Shown piece by piece: positions 20,051-31,214 of a DNA stretch of 64,000 nt. Made by a program: the position numbers and the translations under genes. Every line of letters begins with the position of its first letter. The first letter of the stretch is position 1. The notes beneath the pieces were generated by a model. The model saw only the letters and a list, made by a program, of their open reading frames with translations. It did not search any database and was not told where the DNA came from. This DNA comes from Notospermus geniculatus. Its lineage: Eukaryota; Nemertea; Pilidiophora; Heteronemertea; Lineidae. The stretch lies in contig NMRB01000543.1 of the NCBI GenBank assembly GCA_002633025.1, positions 1,799 through 65,798 of the forward strand. Direction: 5' to 3'.

Positions 20051-20459
20051 CTATGTCTTTCACCTTTAGAAACCTGTTATTGTTTCACGTTCTTTACACT
20101 CACGTGTAGTGTAAGAAAACGTACAGTTTCATGTAGTGTAAGAAAGTTCCACGAGGGAGCATCAAAACATCAAAATGAACGGCCCTCTAGAGGTAATACT
20201 TAATTAGCTTAAACAGGCGTAAAACAAGCCAATAAAACTAGGGTAGCAAGATCGGTGTCTGGTATCAAATATAAACCAATAAAAATGGCCTGAAAGTTTT
20301 CTAAGTGGTTTAACTGCCTTGTTATGAAATTTCGATATCGATAAAACAGAATGTTGTAGGTCCTTCTTTTGAAAAGGACCAACTGAAGCGCTGTATGGCA
20401 AAACAACTATAGAGTCCCGCTGCCAACTTTTCAGGACAAAACAATAGGGAATTTTTTAA

Positions 20460-21610
20460 TGGTTCTAAATAAAAACGCAGATTTTGAGTGGAAAATTCGA
20501 CGGCTGAACAGAGTTTGCCAACACTAATTGAAAATTCGGTATCAAAATATGCCGAGTTTGGTAAATCACAAATACATATACATCACCATGTCAGAACAAC
20601 CCAAGTCCGTTTGCCAACATTTCAGGAGAAACAAAAAAAGGTTTTTTTTATCGTTAGCATAAAAAGTCAGCTTTTTCGGGCAGAAGTCCGCTGAAGAGAT
20701 ATGTCATGGTTTGGAAAATCCAATAAATCGGAAAGTCGTCTCTGAATATTTCGCAAATTTTCGACCCCAATCGGGGTCTTCCTCAGGCGCTATATAGAAG
20801 AGATCCCAGAGGTGAACATTTGGAAAATCTGGTATCGAAATGTGCATTTCTTATCAAACCGCAAATATATCAGCATGTCAGAAAACCTTATGTCCCATTG
20901 TCTATTTTCCTGGCAACGAAAAAAAAAAGAATTTTGTCCAATTGTTCTTGTAAAAAAGTCAGATTTTGATTGCAGAAGTCTGCTTAAAAGAGATGTAATG
21001 CTTTTGAAAATTCGGTGTCGAAACGTGCGTAATTTGGCTCACCGCAAATATATCAGCCTGTCAGAACAATGTTAGTCCCGCTACCATTTTTCTGGGAAAG
21101 AAAAAAACGAATTTTATCCAATTGTTCTTTGCAAAAAAGTCAGATTTTGATTGCAAAACTGCTGAAAAGCGATGCCAGGTTTTGAAACTTCGGTGTCGAA
21201 ACGTGCAGAATTTGGTTCACCGCAAATATATCATCATAGTCAGAACAACGTTAGTCCCGCTGCCAATTTTCCAGAAAAGGGAAAAAACGAATTTTGTCCA
21301 ATTGTTCTTTGCAAAAAAAGTCAGATTTTGATTGCACATGACAGCTCATCTGAAAAGATATGCCAGGTTTTGAAACTTTGGTGTCGAAACGTGCAGAATT
21401 TGGTTCACCGCAAATATATCAGCCTGTCAGAAGAACGTTACTCCAACGACCAAGGCAATGAAAAAACGAATTTTGTTCAATTGTTCTTGCAAAAAAAGTC
21501 AGATTTTGTTGCAAAGAGATGCCAGGTGTTGAAAATTCGGTACCGAAATGTGCGGAATTTGGTTCACCGCAAATATATCATCATGTCAATACAACTTAAG
21601 TCTGCATAAG
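20460..21610. repeat. Satellite, ~180-bp unit, about six copies
   Basis: Units share GGTGTCGAAACGTGC.GAATT, GGTTCACCGCAAATATATCA, ACGAATTTTGTCCAATTGTT and AAAAGTCAGATTTTGATTGC. Frames of 65-145 codons in the array are translations of the repeat. Confidence 0.9.
20730..20812 (-). mobile_element. Penelope-like terminal fragment in the satellite
   Basis: AAGTCGTCTCTGAATATTTC, GCAAATTTTCGACCCCAATC and GGGGTCTTCCTCAGG match the conserved terminal unit. It interrupts the satellite. Confidence 0.7.
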
Positions 21611-21950
21611 TTTTTTACCGTGCAGTGATTCTCAATCGACGAGAAATTCTCACGTAGTATGCATATAAATTATTGATAATACATTTCTGGGGATGGATCT
21701 TGAACGCCGTCGTCAGGTGTACTAAAAATCTGACTTATTATGCCACAACTATAAAAAAATCCTTCTCAGTAATGTTCGCACAAAGACTTAGCTTGCTTTG
21801 GCATGAAGCCCTTCTGTTGACCCCTTTCAAAAACAGGACCTGTGTCAAGCCAATTTTTGATTTAATGCTTCAAACATCCCAAAATGAAGCTGTTCAACTC
21901 TTCTAAACGGAGTTGTCACCACTTACCGAAATTTGCGGAATTTATTAAAC

Positions 21951-22006
21951 CTTGGAGGAATTATACTGACTGATTATACTCAGTTTAATCTTGGAGGAAT
22001 TATACT
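21951..22006. repeat. Two direct copies of CTTGGAGGAATTATACT
   Basis: CTTGGAGGAATTATACT occurs at 21951-21967 and 21990-22006. It is one half of the 37-40-bp palindromic insertions at 45769 and 46954. Confidence 0.8.
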
Positions 22007-22394
22007 ATGTCATAGAATGTCAAAACAGGCTAAGTCTGAAATCACTTTGTCATGGTTTAACAACAGGTTGCCCGCACATGGACCATAGTTTACGTCCTCC
22101 GTAAAGTTACCAGAGCTTCGTGAATAAGGTTCCATACTTTTATGTCAACCGTTAAGAAATTCCCTCTCAGTAAAGTTCGCAGAAGGGCTTTGCTTGCTTT
22201 GGCATGAAACCCTTCTGTTGGCCCCTTTCAAAAAAGGACCTGGGTGCCATGCAAATTTTTGGTTTGATGCCTCACAAACTCCCAAACATGAAGGTATTCA
22301 ACTCTGCTAAACGGAGTTGTCACTACTTAAAAATTCGTTGTCGAAATGTGCGGAATCTGATAACTATGTAATCGGATGTCAAAACAGGCTAAGT

Positions 22395-22480
22395 CTGATA
22401 TTGTTTTACCATGCATCCAAACTATACTAACTATGCATCCATACTGTACTAACTATGCATCCATACTGTACGTACTATAC
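22395..22480. repeat. Short tandem repeat ACTATGCATCCATACTGTA
   Basis: Three to four copies of CTAACTATGCATCCATACTG, imperfect. Confidence 0.8.
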
Positions 22481-22674
22481 TCTCAATGCACAACAAAGTC
22501 TTACATACCATGCATATCGATTATTGATTATACATTTGTCTGGGAATTTGCACTAAAGGCACTCGTCATGTGACTTTTTATGGTAGAACCATAAAAAACC
22601 TTCTTCTGAAAGATTGGCAGAGGGGCTTAGGCTGCTCTGACAGAATTGAACTCCTCGCTTTTAATTTTTCATTC

Positions 22675-22805
22675 CACATTCTCCATAAAAAATCAAAATC
22701 AGAAAATGAAAACATAATATGTGAACGGTTGAAGGAGAGTGTAATGTTCATTCTTCAGGTTACGGATGATTCGTGCCGAATCAGAGATCTAGCGTCCAAT
22801 GGAAA
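22675..22805. mobile_element. Partial family G inverted-repeat element
   Basis: AATCAAAATCAGAAAATGAA, TGTGAACGGTTGAAGG, GAGTGTAATGTTCATTCTTC and GGTTACGGATGATTCGTGCC match 35660-35845 and 41757-41952. Confidence 0.6.
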
Positions 22806-23299
22806 TACCTGATAAATTCCTTGAATGGCATTAATACCTGGAAATACCTGGTAAGTCACATTTTTGAAAAAAATGAGTTAAGGCCAAATTCGTATTTGCT
22901 AGGTATTGTTTCATCATAATACACAGTTTTTGTTTGCAAAATCTCCGCCAAAGCCTCGGAATGACAGACGTAAAAACCTAGTAAGTGCACCACTAAGTCA
23001 TCAGATTTGTGACTTATGTAATTATCTTTGCCAACTCAGCATGAAACCAGAGGTAAAACATAGCAAGTCGCATTTAATCCTGTTATATAACATACTTTTT
23101 AAAAACATCTTAAAATGTAGTTCAGGACAATTAATTAGAAGTGTTTTCCACAACAAAACTCTTCCAAGTTGTCATTCAAACTCTGGAAACATAAACCCAT
23201 TTTTTTGAAAATACCAAAATGTGACATACTAGGTATTTCCGTTGGACGCTAGAGATGTTGAGTGAAAAATGAGCTTCACTCAATAGGTTGTTAAAAAGG

Positions 23300-23372
23300 T
23301 TGAAGTTTGGGTTTATAGTCTGATATCAACAACGGTAGAGGTTCTCATCCGACTTTAAACTTTAACCCAAGG
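23300..23372. repeat. SINE tail fragment shared with 27120-27200
   Basis: AAGTTTGGGTTTATAGTCTG, ATATCAACAACGGTA and CATCCGACTTTAAACTTTAA match the tail of the minus-strand SINE at 27120. Confidence 0.6.
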
Positions 23373-23794
23373 GATTACCTAAATCGTGGCCTGTTACCCT
23401 ACTTGGCGATGCTTTCCTACAAAATTTGCTTGATCTGTGCCCGGTTGCTCAGGCATGGCTTACGTGAGCTGATCCAATGCGTTTGACATCTTCAAGTTTC
23501 TGGTTAATAATTCCTTACAAAACATTCCAAAATGAAGCTATTTGACTCTGCTAAACATAATTCACCACTTTGAAACTTCGATTTCGAAATGTGCGGAACT
23601 TGGGTAACTGCAAATATATCAGCATGTGATGTCACAAACTAAGTCTGGGTCTTACCATGCAACCCCACGAACGTGTCATGATTGTCAAGACACGAGAAAT
23701 TTCTCCATACCATACAGATATTATTGAAAATACACGTACATTTTTCTGGTAAGGAGTACTGACGGCCTACGTCATGTGCACTGAAAATCTGACT

Positions 23795-24121
23795 GGTCCC
23801 GGGTTCGAATCCAGGCCGGGCCATAAGGGCACAATCATCCCTGGCTCTTCACGTCCGTCCGTCACATGTGACAGTAAGCCATTGTGCCTTGTAGCTTGCA
23901 CCTTTGCAAGGGCAAGTAAAAGACCCCATCCAAGTGAGGAACATGAGTAGCTTGGGATGGCCTTGTCCGTCATACCAATATGTTTTGGCTTCGGCCCTGA
24001 CGGAAAAATGGCTCAACGGCTCATACGTCAATCAAGGTCAGCCATTGAAAAAAATGAAGGGCAATAATGCTATGGCTTCGGCCCTGACGGAAAAATCAAA
24101 TACAAATACATTTTCAAATAC
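23795..24121 (+). mobile_element. SINE with 11-bp target duplication, 5' truncated
   Basis: AAAATCTGACT is duplicated at 23784-23794 and 24122-24132 around the insert. It begins at GGTCCCGGGTTCGAATCC (B box; the A box is absent) and ends in a duplicated tail (GGCCCTGACGGAAAAAT twice) and AAATACAAATACA. It interrupts a unit of the large satellite. Confidence 0.9.
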
Positions 24122-24515
24122 AAAATCTGACTCTTTGACCGTTAAAAAATTCCCTCTCAGTAAAGTTGGCGAAAGGACTTAGGATGTTTTGGCATGCAGT
24201 CCTTGTTGGCCCCTTCAAAAGACCTGTGCCTGTGACACTTTCCCTCATTTAATGCCTTATAAACGTCCCAAAATGAAGCAGTTCAACTATGCTGAACTGA
24301 GTTGACACCACATTGAGAATTTGGTTTTAAAATATGCGGAACTTGGTTAACTGCAAATATATCAGCATTCAAAGCAAACAAAGTCTGGGTCGTACCATGC
24401 GGCCCCAAGAACGTGGTCTGATTGTCAAGACAAAAATTTCTACATTTCATGCAGGTATATAAATAATTGATTATTTGTCTGGATCCAGAAGTCCGTAGTC
24501 ATGCGCACTAAAAAT

Positions 24516-24664
24516 CAGGGACCTTATTCACGAAGCTCTCGTAACTTTACGGATTGCGTAAACTATTGTTCGTTTGCGGGGAACCTATTGTTCACTATCA
24601 GTCTGAAAAAGGATTTGTGCGCCCTTAAAACTTATGGGGGGGGGGCTTTGTGAATAAGGCCCTG
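24516..24664. mobile_element. Inverted-repeat element with CAGGGACCTTATTCACGAAG ends
   Basis: CAGGGACCTTATTCACGAAG is mirrored by CTTTGTGAATAAGGCCCTG. The interior has a run of ten or more G. A partial relative (GAGCTTCGTGAATAAGG) lies at 22105-22135. Confidence 0.75.
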
Positions 24665-25029
24665 GGATTTTATGCCAGAATCATTCAAAGGCTTCCCATA
24701 TTGAAAAGGTTGGCAAAAGGGAGTTGGGTTGTTTTTGGCATGAAGCCCTTCTCTGTTTCCGCTTCCAGAAGAAGGATCTGTGCCATGCAAGTTCCCGGTT
24801 TTATTCTCGACAAAAATATCCAAATAAAGCTGTTTAAATTGGCTGAACTGTTCCGCTCATTGAAAATTCCGTAGTAAAATGTGCGGCAACTATGCAAATA
24901 TAATGTATCGGCATTTCAAAAAACCTAAACTGACTTTTTTAAGATATTGTTTTACCAGGCACCTCTAGTAACGTGTCGTGATTGCCCAAGTACGAGAATC
25001 TCTTTCATACAATGCATACATGTAGGCCT

Positions 25030-25269
25030 ATACTCTAAACTCCCACTTACCTGTCCTATTCCTGAACTCGGAAAAAAATGGCTAGGCCTAAATCCTAGGT
25101 TGAAGATAATGGGGGTGGGGGTATGGTTAGAAAGAGTAATGTCCTGTCCACTTACTTGTCCCACTCCCAAGCCTGGCAAAGAATGACAGCCTGTGCGATA
25201 TCTTCAACTTAGGATTTGGTCATTTTTCCGAGTTCAGGAATGGGACAGGTAAGTGAGAGTTTAGAGTAT
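25030..25269. mobile_element. Inverted-repeat element with ~40-bp arms
   Basis: ATACTCTAAACTCCCACTTA, CCTGTCCTATTCCTGAACTC and GG are mirrored by CCGAGTTCAGGAATGGGACA, GGTAAGTGAGAGTTTAGAGT and AT. The interior repeats CACTTACTTGTCCCA. Confidence 0.8.
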
Positions 25270-25929
25270 GTGAGTTTATATTTGTTAGGGGGATGATGAG
25301 CACTGAAGGTCTTCATGTGCACTGAAAATCTGACCTTTTATGCCACAACCATTAAAAAATTCCCTCCAAGTTGGCAAAAAGGGACTTCATTGTTTTGTGA
25401 TACGACCTATTCGAAACAAGGACCTGTTACGTGTACATCCAATTTTCTAGTTTAATTCCTTACAAGATCCAAAATTGAAGCTGTCTAATTCTGCTGAAAA
25501 GAGTTGCCATGCCACAACATTGAAATGTGCGGAACCTAACTCTAAATGCAAATATAACGTCATAACCCAAGTCTGATTTAGATGGTTTCACCAGAGCAGT
25601 ACGATTGTCGTGATTGTCCATACTGAAGGAATTCGTACATACCATGCATATATTGATTATTCATGATTATACATTTGTCTGGGGATGAGTACTGGAGGCC
25701 GTCGTCATGTGGAGCTGCTGGTTTGTGGTCCCTGACACTCGGTCCCGTTCAGCCAGATTCACAACGTCGTACGATGGAGAAGATCATCAAGTCACCAAAA
25801 TTCGTTAGTACTCCCCCAATTTTTAAATCTTTCACTGACATCCTTGTCGTATTCGAAGTGCATTCTAGTTAATTTCAGGTCAGGCACCACCGCTATCATA
25901 ATGATCCACCGTTGAGAATATCTGATTAA

Positions 25930-26275
25930 CTCATCTGCCCAGTCTGTAGCAGACGACATCTTCTGTCAAAGTTTTCTCGCATCCTATGGTACTGATTGAA
26001 AAATATTTGAAGAAAGATTGTTCCTATCAACCATCTGAAGAATGTTCCTTCAAATTCTTCTATTTTATTTCCTCATCTGCCCAGTGTCTAGCAGACGACA
26101 TGTTCTGTCAAAGTTTTCTCGCATTCTATGGTATTGATTGAAAAATATTTGAAGAAAGGTTGTTCCTATCAACCATCTGAAGAATGTTCCTTCAAATTAT
26201 TCCATTTTATTTCCATGGCTTTTAGAAAAATTCACCATGGATATGTCTGTTCCAAGCTGGGGGCGGATGAGTTAA
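25930..26275. repeat. Tandem duplication, two ~135-bp copies
   Basis: CTCATCTGCCCAGT, TAGCAGACGACATCTTCTGT, CAAAGTTTTCTCGCATCCTA and TTCCTATCAACCATCTGAAG occur twice. An inverted single copy lies at 5640-5860. Confidence 0.85.
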
Positions 26276-26291
26276 GTATCATTGAAGTTAA

Positions 26292-26545
26292 TCCAAGATA
26301 ATCTATCACAGGTATTTTCGCGGGCGACGAAATCATTGTTTATTTACATTTTGTTTGTTTGTGTGCAGTCGTTTTGTGTCCAGTTTCTTTTTCTTATGAG
26401 AAATTTGTTGGTGGCATGCCCCTCTAGAAATTCTTCTGATCTAGTAAGTATTCATTTTGTGTCGCAAAAGTCCAAAATATAACATAATGTAAACATCCAT
26501 GTTTACAAAACATTGTATGTACAATGAAGTCATGATACATTACCT
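26292..26545. mobile_element. TTAA-flanked MITE (copy 1)
   Basis: TTAA lies on both sides (26288-26291 and 26546-26549). The interior GTATTTTCGCGGGCGACGAA, ATCATTGTTTATTTACAT, TTTGTTGGTGGCATGCCCCT and CATGATACATTACCT matches 27719-27985. TTAA duplication is typical of piggyBac and a few other superfamilies. Confidence 0.7.
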
Positions 26546-26589
26546 TTAATATCAGAGAGCTTCAGCCCCTTCAAAGCCCTTGTCTTCAC

Positions 26590-26945
26590 TTGCAAACTTC
26601 TCAGAAACATTTGAAAACATTTTGCGAGGGTTGTATTTTGCAAACTGTTTGTAAATGTTTCTGAAAGTTGTCAACTGTTTCCAGATGTCTTTGAAACTTG
26701 TCTCCAAAGAATTCACATGACAGTTATTTGCGATTGTTTAACTGTTTCAATGTATTTCAAGATGTTTTCGAAAATGTTTCTGGACTCTGTCTATACATTA
26801 TGAAACTTCGTGTAGCTTTTTGAAAACATCATGTTTCAGCTCGATGTTCCTTAAATGTTTTAGTCCGTCAACGTTGTGAAATTTCGTGCAACTTTCCAAA
26901 AACATCGTGTTTCAACACAGTGTTTCTGAAATGTTTCAGACAAGT
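26590..26945. repeat. Degenerate self-complementary repeat
   Basis: AGAAACATTTGAAAACAT, AATGTTTCTGAAA and GAAACTTCGTG or GAAATTTCGTG recur in both orientations. It may be an old foldback. No coding signal is seen. Confidence 0.4.
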
Positions 26946-27119
26946 TTTACAGTGCAGACAGGCCTAACGTGCCCCCTACGTTTGTCATTCCGCAAAAGTA
27001 CCATATGACACCAGACGTTTTTCCGTCGTCGTCGTCGTCTGCAAAAACTGATAAACACTATCATAAATCAACGGGTTGACCAAAAGACTGCCGTGCAATT
27101 GAAACTTACTTCCAAAGAG

Positions 27120-27595
27120 GAAAGTTAAAGTTAAAGTTTGGGTTTATAGTCAGATATCAAGAACGGTAAAGGTGTCATCCGATTTTACACTTTAACCCCA
27201 GTCTATCCTGAAACCTTTCAGTAGTACTCAGATGAGCTGCTCATTCAGCGCTACAGTCCGAACATTTCCGACCGGTACCCATTGGAGACAGGAGGGTGGA
27301 GAGAGGCCAGTGAGGCAAAGAGACTTGCCCAAAGTCTCACGGCCAGTGGGATTCGAACCAAGTGTAATGTATGAGAATGCCCCCCGTATGACAATGCCCG
27401 CTTTATTGTTCGGCGGACACTCAAATACAGAAAGACATGTTGATCAGTGCCTCCCTCATTGTCACGTCGCGGCTTATTCCGTCAATCTTTTGTTGGGAGG
27501 CACTGGCAAACGGGGGGCAGTGAAAAACATTACACCGGGACCTCTGACAGCTCGTCGGAGGCCCAACCACTACACCGCCGAGGCTCCTCGAAAGT
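27120..27595 (-). mobile_element. tRNA-derived SINE split by a MITE
   Basis: The minus-strand head (GCCTCGGCGGTGTAGTGGTT, A box) is at 27538-27590. The B box (GGTTCGAATCCCAC) resumes at 27359 after the MITE. It continues as TTTGGGCAAGTCTCTTTGCC, related to the SINE at 9972-10348. The tail AAAGTTAAAGTTTGGGTT lies at 27125. Confidence 0.75.
27360..27537. mobile_element. CAGGTGTAA-family MITE beside a SINE B box
   Basis: The ends AAGTGTAATG and CATTACACCG are inverted, as are GAATGCCCCCCGT and ACGGGGGGCA. The interior has GTCGCGGCTTATTCCGTC. On the SINE strand it separates GAGGTCC from GGTTCGAATCCC, the same position as at 11779. Confidence 0.85.
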
Positions 27596-27616
27596 AATCT
27601 AGAATTGTTTCGCGAA

Positions 27617-28079
27617 GGCTGCTGTTACCTAGAAATCAACTATTCACTTTTCATTTTTCACTCTTCATTTTCCGTTCTAAATCAAAATCAGAAAATGAAC
27701 ATCTATGTGAACAGTTAAAGAACATGTATCACGGGTATTTTCGCGGGTCACTAAAATCATTGTTTATTCACATGTTGTTTGTTTGTATCCAGTCTTTCTT
27801 TGTCTTATTGTAATTTGTCTTATAGTAATTTGTTGGTGGCATGTCCCTCTAGAAATTCCTTTGATACCGGAAGTATTCAATTTGGTGGGTTTGCACGCCC
27901 AAAAAGTCCAAAATAACATACCGGTAATGTAAACATCTATGTTTAAAAACATTGCATGTAAACAATGAAGTCATGATACATTTCTTTAACGGAGAATGCA
28001 ATGTTCATTCTTCAGGTTGTGGATGATTCGTCCAAATCAAAAATAACGAGTGAAACATGAGTTCCTGTGTAACAGCGTC
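27617..28079. mobile_element. Family G inverted-repeat element, carrying a TTAA MITE
   Basis: GGCTGCTGTTACCTAGAAAT at the left is inverted as GAGTTCCTGTGTAACAGCG at the right. The body (TTTTTCACTCTTCATTTTCC, GGAGAATGCAATGTTCATTC) matches 35660-35845 and 41757-41952, which lack the insert. Confidence 0.75.
27719..27985. mobile_element. TTAA-flanked MITE (copy 2) with known empty site
   Basis: TTAA lies at 27715-27718 and 27986-27989. The ends AGAACATGTATCACGG and the mirror of CATGATACATTTCT pair imperfectly. The empty target reads AACAGTTAACGGAGAATGC at 35746, so the insertion duplicated TTAA exactly. Confidence 0.8.
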
Positions 28080-28152
28080 CTTGTGTACGTGAAAACGTAC
28101 GTTTGTCAGGCTCTAAATTACATTCTTCATCTTCTTCGTATTCATGTTACCA

Positions 28153-28537
28153 GTGAGGTTTCGAAAATCTGACGAAACAGGAAGTACGAAATACGAAATT
28201 GGACTTCATTTCCATGACGTAATGTATTTCAGGAGATGGTTGGTACCACAAATGTCGCGTGCTGCAAGAGCGTCGTTTTAGCGTATGACGTTAGTCCGAT
28301 AGAGTTACATGTCCGGTGTATATTAATCTTTGAAATTTATCTTTGTTTCCGCTTCGTAGATACATGTACGAAGTGGAAATTTAAAAATTCAAGATGCACC
28401 ATAACTCTCTCGGTCTTACATGATATGCTAAAATACGCACTGGCGGCAGGGACAGTTGTGGTAGCAACCATCTCCAGAAATGAAGTCCAAATTCGTATTT
28501 CGTATTTCATGTTTCGTCAGATTTGCGAAACCTCACT
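28153..28537. mobile_element. Family I long palindromic element
   Basis: AGTGAGGTTTCGAAAATCTG, ACGAAACAGGAAGTACG and AAATACGAAATT are inverted at the right end. A central hairpin is built on ACTTCGTAGA and its mirror. Copies lie at 34514-34936 and 42061-42459. Confidence 0.8.
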
Positions 28538-28850
28538 AATGTCTTGTCTGTATCACGAAGGAAGACAAGGTTCGTACGTCTGACCACAACTTCACAAGTA
28601 CCATGCAATCACGACATATTTCCAATTTGAAGAAATCTAGGTTTGTTTCCCTTATGTTCGAAAAACCTAGGTTTTTGAGGATCTCAACATTCTTGACTCT
28701 TCACATTCAAGATAGCATTCTGTAGTAGGCCTAGGTAGGATGAACCGTCGACTGAGATAACAGAAGGAATGTTCCCTTTTGCCTGATTGTCGTCGTCTGC
28801 AACTTGATGTAGGATGCTGAGGGTCCATCGCAGGCAATGAGATGGCAATA

Positions 28851-28975
28851 AGTCGTGATCCCTTGTACCTTGTACCTTTGAAAGGACAAGTAAAAGACCC
28901 CATCCAAGTAAGGAACATGAGTAGCTTGAGATGATGCTGTGGCTTCCCTGATGGAAAAATACATTAGTATTCAAC
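28851..28975 (+). mobile_element. SINE body fragment
   Basis: TCCCTTGTACCTTGTACC, GACAAGTAAAAGACCCCATC and GATGGAAAAATAC. The head is missing. Confidence 0.75.
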
Positions 28976-29069
28976 CAAATCAGTGATTCTTCATAAAATT
29001 CTACCAAGAGGGTCATGTCTGTTGTTTGCACGCCTAGGATCAACGGCTGAGAATCACTTTTTGTTTTGT

Positions 29070-29880
29070 CAGTCTATGCAGGGGTAGTTTGACAATCCCT
29101 AGCTGATGTCAGTCTATGCAGCGTCAGGTTGACTATCCCTAGCTGATGTCAGTCTGTGCAGGATCAGTTTGTCGATCCCCAGCTGATGTCAGTCCATGCA
29201 GTGTCAGGTTGACGATCCCCAGCTGATGTCAGTTCATGCAGTGTCAGGTTGACGATCCCTAGCTGATGTCAGTCTATGCAGTGTCAAGTGTCAAGTTGAT
29301 GATCCCTAGCTGGTCAGTCTATACAGAGACAGGTTGACGATCCCTAGCTGATTTGAATATGCAGTGTCAGGTTGACGATCCTCAAGTGTCAAGTTGATGA
29401 TCCCTTGCTGGTCAGTCTATGCAGTGTCAAGTCGACGATCCTTAGCTGATGTCAGTCTTTGCAGTGTCACGTTGACGATCCCTAGCTGATGTTACTCTTT
29501 GCATAGTCAATTTGACGATCCCTATCTGATGTCAGTCGATGCAGGTCAAGTTGACGATCCATATCTGCTGTCAGTCCGTGCAGGGTCAGTTTTTCGATCC
29601 CTAGCAGATGTCAGTCTTTCCAGAGTCAGTTTGACGATCCCTGGCTATGTCAGTATGGAGAGTTAGGTTAGCGATCCTTAGCTGACGTCAGTCTATGCAG
29701 GTTCAGGTTGACGATCGCTAGCTGATGTCAGTCTCTGCAAGGTCAGGTTGGTGATCCCCAGCTGATGTCAGTTTATGCATAGTCAGGTTGATGGTCCCTA
29801 GCTGATATCAGTCTGTGCAGGGTCAGGTTGACGATCCCTAGCTGATGTCGGTCTATGCAGAGTCAGGTTGATGGTCCNTC
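29070..29880. repeat. Minisatellite, 40-bp unit, about 20 copies
   Basis: The unit is GACGATCCCTAGCTGATGTC followed by AGTCTATGCAGTGTCAGGTT. Copies vary by point changes and short indels. An N lies at 29878. Confidence 0.9.
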
Positions 29881-29897
29881 ATCCCGAGTTCGGTTGG

Positions 29898-30060
29898 CAG
29901 GGCCGTATTTAAAGGGGGGCGAGGGGGGCAGTTGCCCCCCCTGAGCCAACCAAAAAACGTGATTTTCATGCGGATTTTGGGAAAAAAAACGGCAAAAAGA
30001 GGTCTTCCGCCCCCCTGAGAAGCTCCTGCCCCCTGGACCAAAAAGTTAAATACGGCCCTG
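29898..30060. mobile_element. hAT-like MITE, relative of 19017-19130
   Basis: CAGGGCCGTATTTAAAG is inverted as GTTAAATACGGCCCTG. GTTGG flanks both sides (29893-29897 and 30061-30065). The interior has G and C runs and the shared CCCCCTGGACCAAAAAG. Confidence 0.8.
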
Positions 30061-30510
30061 GTTGGACAGTTGGCTGGCCCAACAAAACAACGAAAAATAT
30101 CGGCGATGATGTTGAACTATCAAACACCCCAGCTTGAGATTCATTCCAAATTGTTGGACATTTGTCTGGACCAACAAGACAACGAAAAATATCTAGGTGA
30201 TGTAGATGAAGTATCGATCACCCCAGTTTTAGATTCATTAAAAGTTCTGAAGACACTTAGCTGGACCAGCAACACAACGAAAAATAGCAAAATCGATATT
30301 TTTTTCATGAACCCCATTCAATAAAACATCCCATGAGTTCTCTTGGACAGTTGGCTGGACCAACAAGAAATCAAAAAATATCGGTGATGTAGATGAATTA
30401 TCGACCCCCCCCCCCCAGTTTTCGATTTTATTAAAAGTTCTGAAGACAGTTAGCTGGACCAGCAAAACAAGAAAAATAGCGAAATCGATATTTTTTCGTG
30501 AACCCCATCC
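30061..30510. repeat. Tandem repeat, ~100-bp diverged units
   Basis: TTGGACAGTTGGCTGGACCA, ACAAAACAACGAAAAATATC, GATGATGTTGAACTATC and TTAAAAGTTCTGAAGACA recur four to five times. A C run lies at 30405-30416. Confidence 0.75.
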
Positions 30511-30668
30511 AATAAAACAAATTTATTAGTCACACCTGTATCGGCAAAACAGGATTACAGCCAACAGGCCTAGAAATAAATCGTATTAGAAAAAAATAAA
30601 CAGCTTTCTGTATTGGAAGATTTGATATTCGTTGTAACTAAAAAAAATAACAACACAGATGATAATTA

Positions 30669-30722
30669 TTACCTTTACATTTTACTTTTACTTTACCTTT
30701 ACCTTTACCTTTACCTTTACCT
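30669..30722. repeat. (ACCTTT)n microsatellite
   Basis: About eight TTTACC units at 30669-30722, interrupted at the left by TTTTACTTTTACTTT. Confidence 0.9.
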
Positions 30723-31214
30723 AATTCCCAGAATTCATGATTTGAAAATCGCGTGCCAATATTATTTTGGTTAATTTCACTTCTTTAGATAATTTGTAAT
30801 TTGAAAATCACGTCCAAAAATAACTTCTTGTGAATCATGAATCATAATTTAAGAATCACGTACCATGGTTATTTTGAATCTTGTTTTCCTTCGTTGTCCG
30901 ATCTTCTGTCGTCGTTCGTCGAATCATTTATTTGACTTGAGCCGAAGTTGCCCTCGTCCACTTGTGAGGTGTCTTTTCTGTCGTTCCATCCTGCTTGACT
31001 TGAGGTGGACCCCCATATGCCCAGTTGTAGATGCAATTTCGAACTCTGGAGTACCCCCGGTACACCAGTAGGGAAGTCTTGGGGGGCCTACTCTCGGCCT
31101 AGCAGTATTCAAGTCTAGCTGAGTCGAAATACCACAATAATCATGAGAAAAATGGCCAATTTTATGCCAATATATTGCATAATATCATTACAAATACATC
31201 CTAAACTGTAAAGT
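30723..31214. other. No gene recognised
   Basis: AAAATCACGT and ATTTTG phrases repeat weakly to 30860. From 30865 to 31112 both strands are open for ~65 codons. Overlapping open frames on opposite strands without a domain do not support a gene. Confidence 0.35.

Larger units (their letters stand above)
21640..25695. repeat. Large degenerate satellite related to 20460-21610
   Basis: Long units share ATTGATTATACATTTGTCTG, GTGCACTGAAAATCTGAC, TTTTGGCATGAAGCCCTTCT, ATGAAGCTGTTCAACTCTGC, CGAAATGTGCGGAACTTGG and ATATATCAGCATGTCA. Recognisable copies lie near 21680-22060, 22130-22400, 23520-23790, 24125-24510, 24690-24960 and 25320-25690. The gaps hold inserted elements. Confidence 0.75.

Noticed and set aside
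21172-21609. 145-codon plus-strand frame
   Set aside because: It follows the periodicity of the satellite.
28153-28537. CACTA (EnSpm) element
   Set aside because: The end reads AGTGAGG...CCTCACT, which is the reverse of the CACTA...TAGTG arrangement.
29070-29880. CRISPR-like array
   Set aside because: The 40-bp units are contiguous with no unique spacers. It is a minisatellite.
30669-30722. Interstitial telomere
   Set aside because: The unit is ACCTTT, not the animal telomere CCCTAA.
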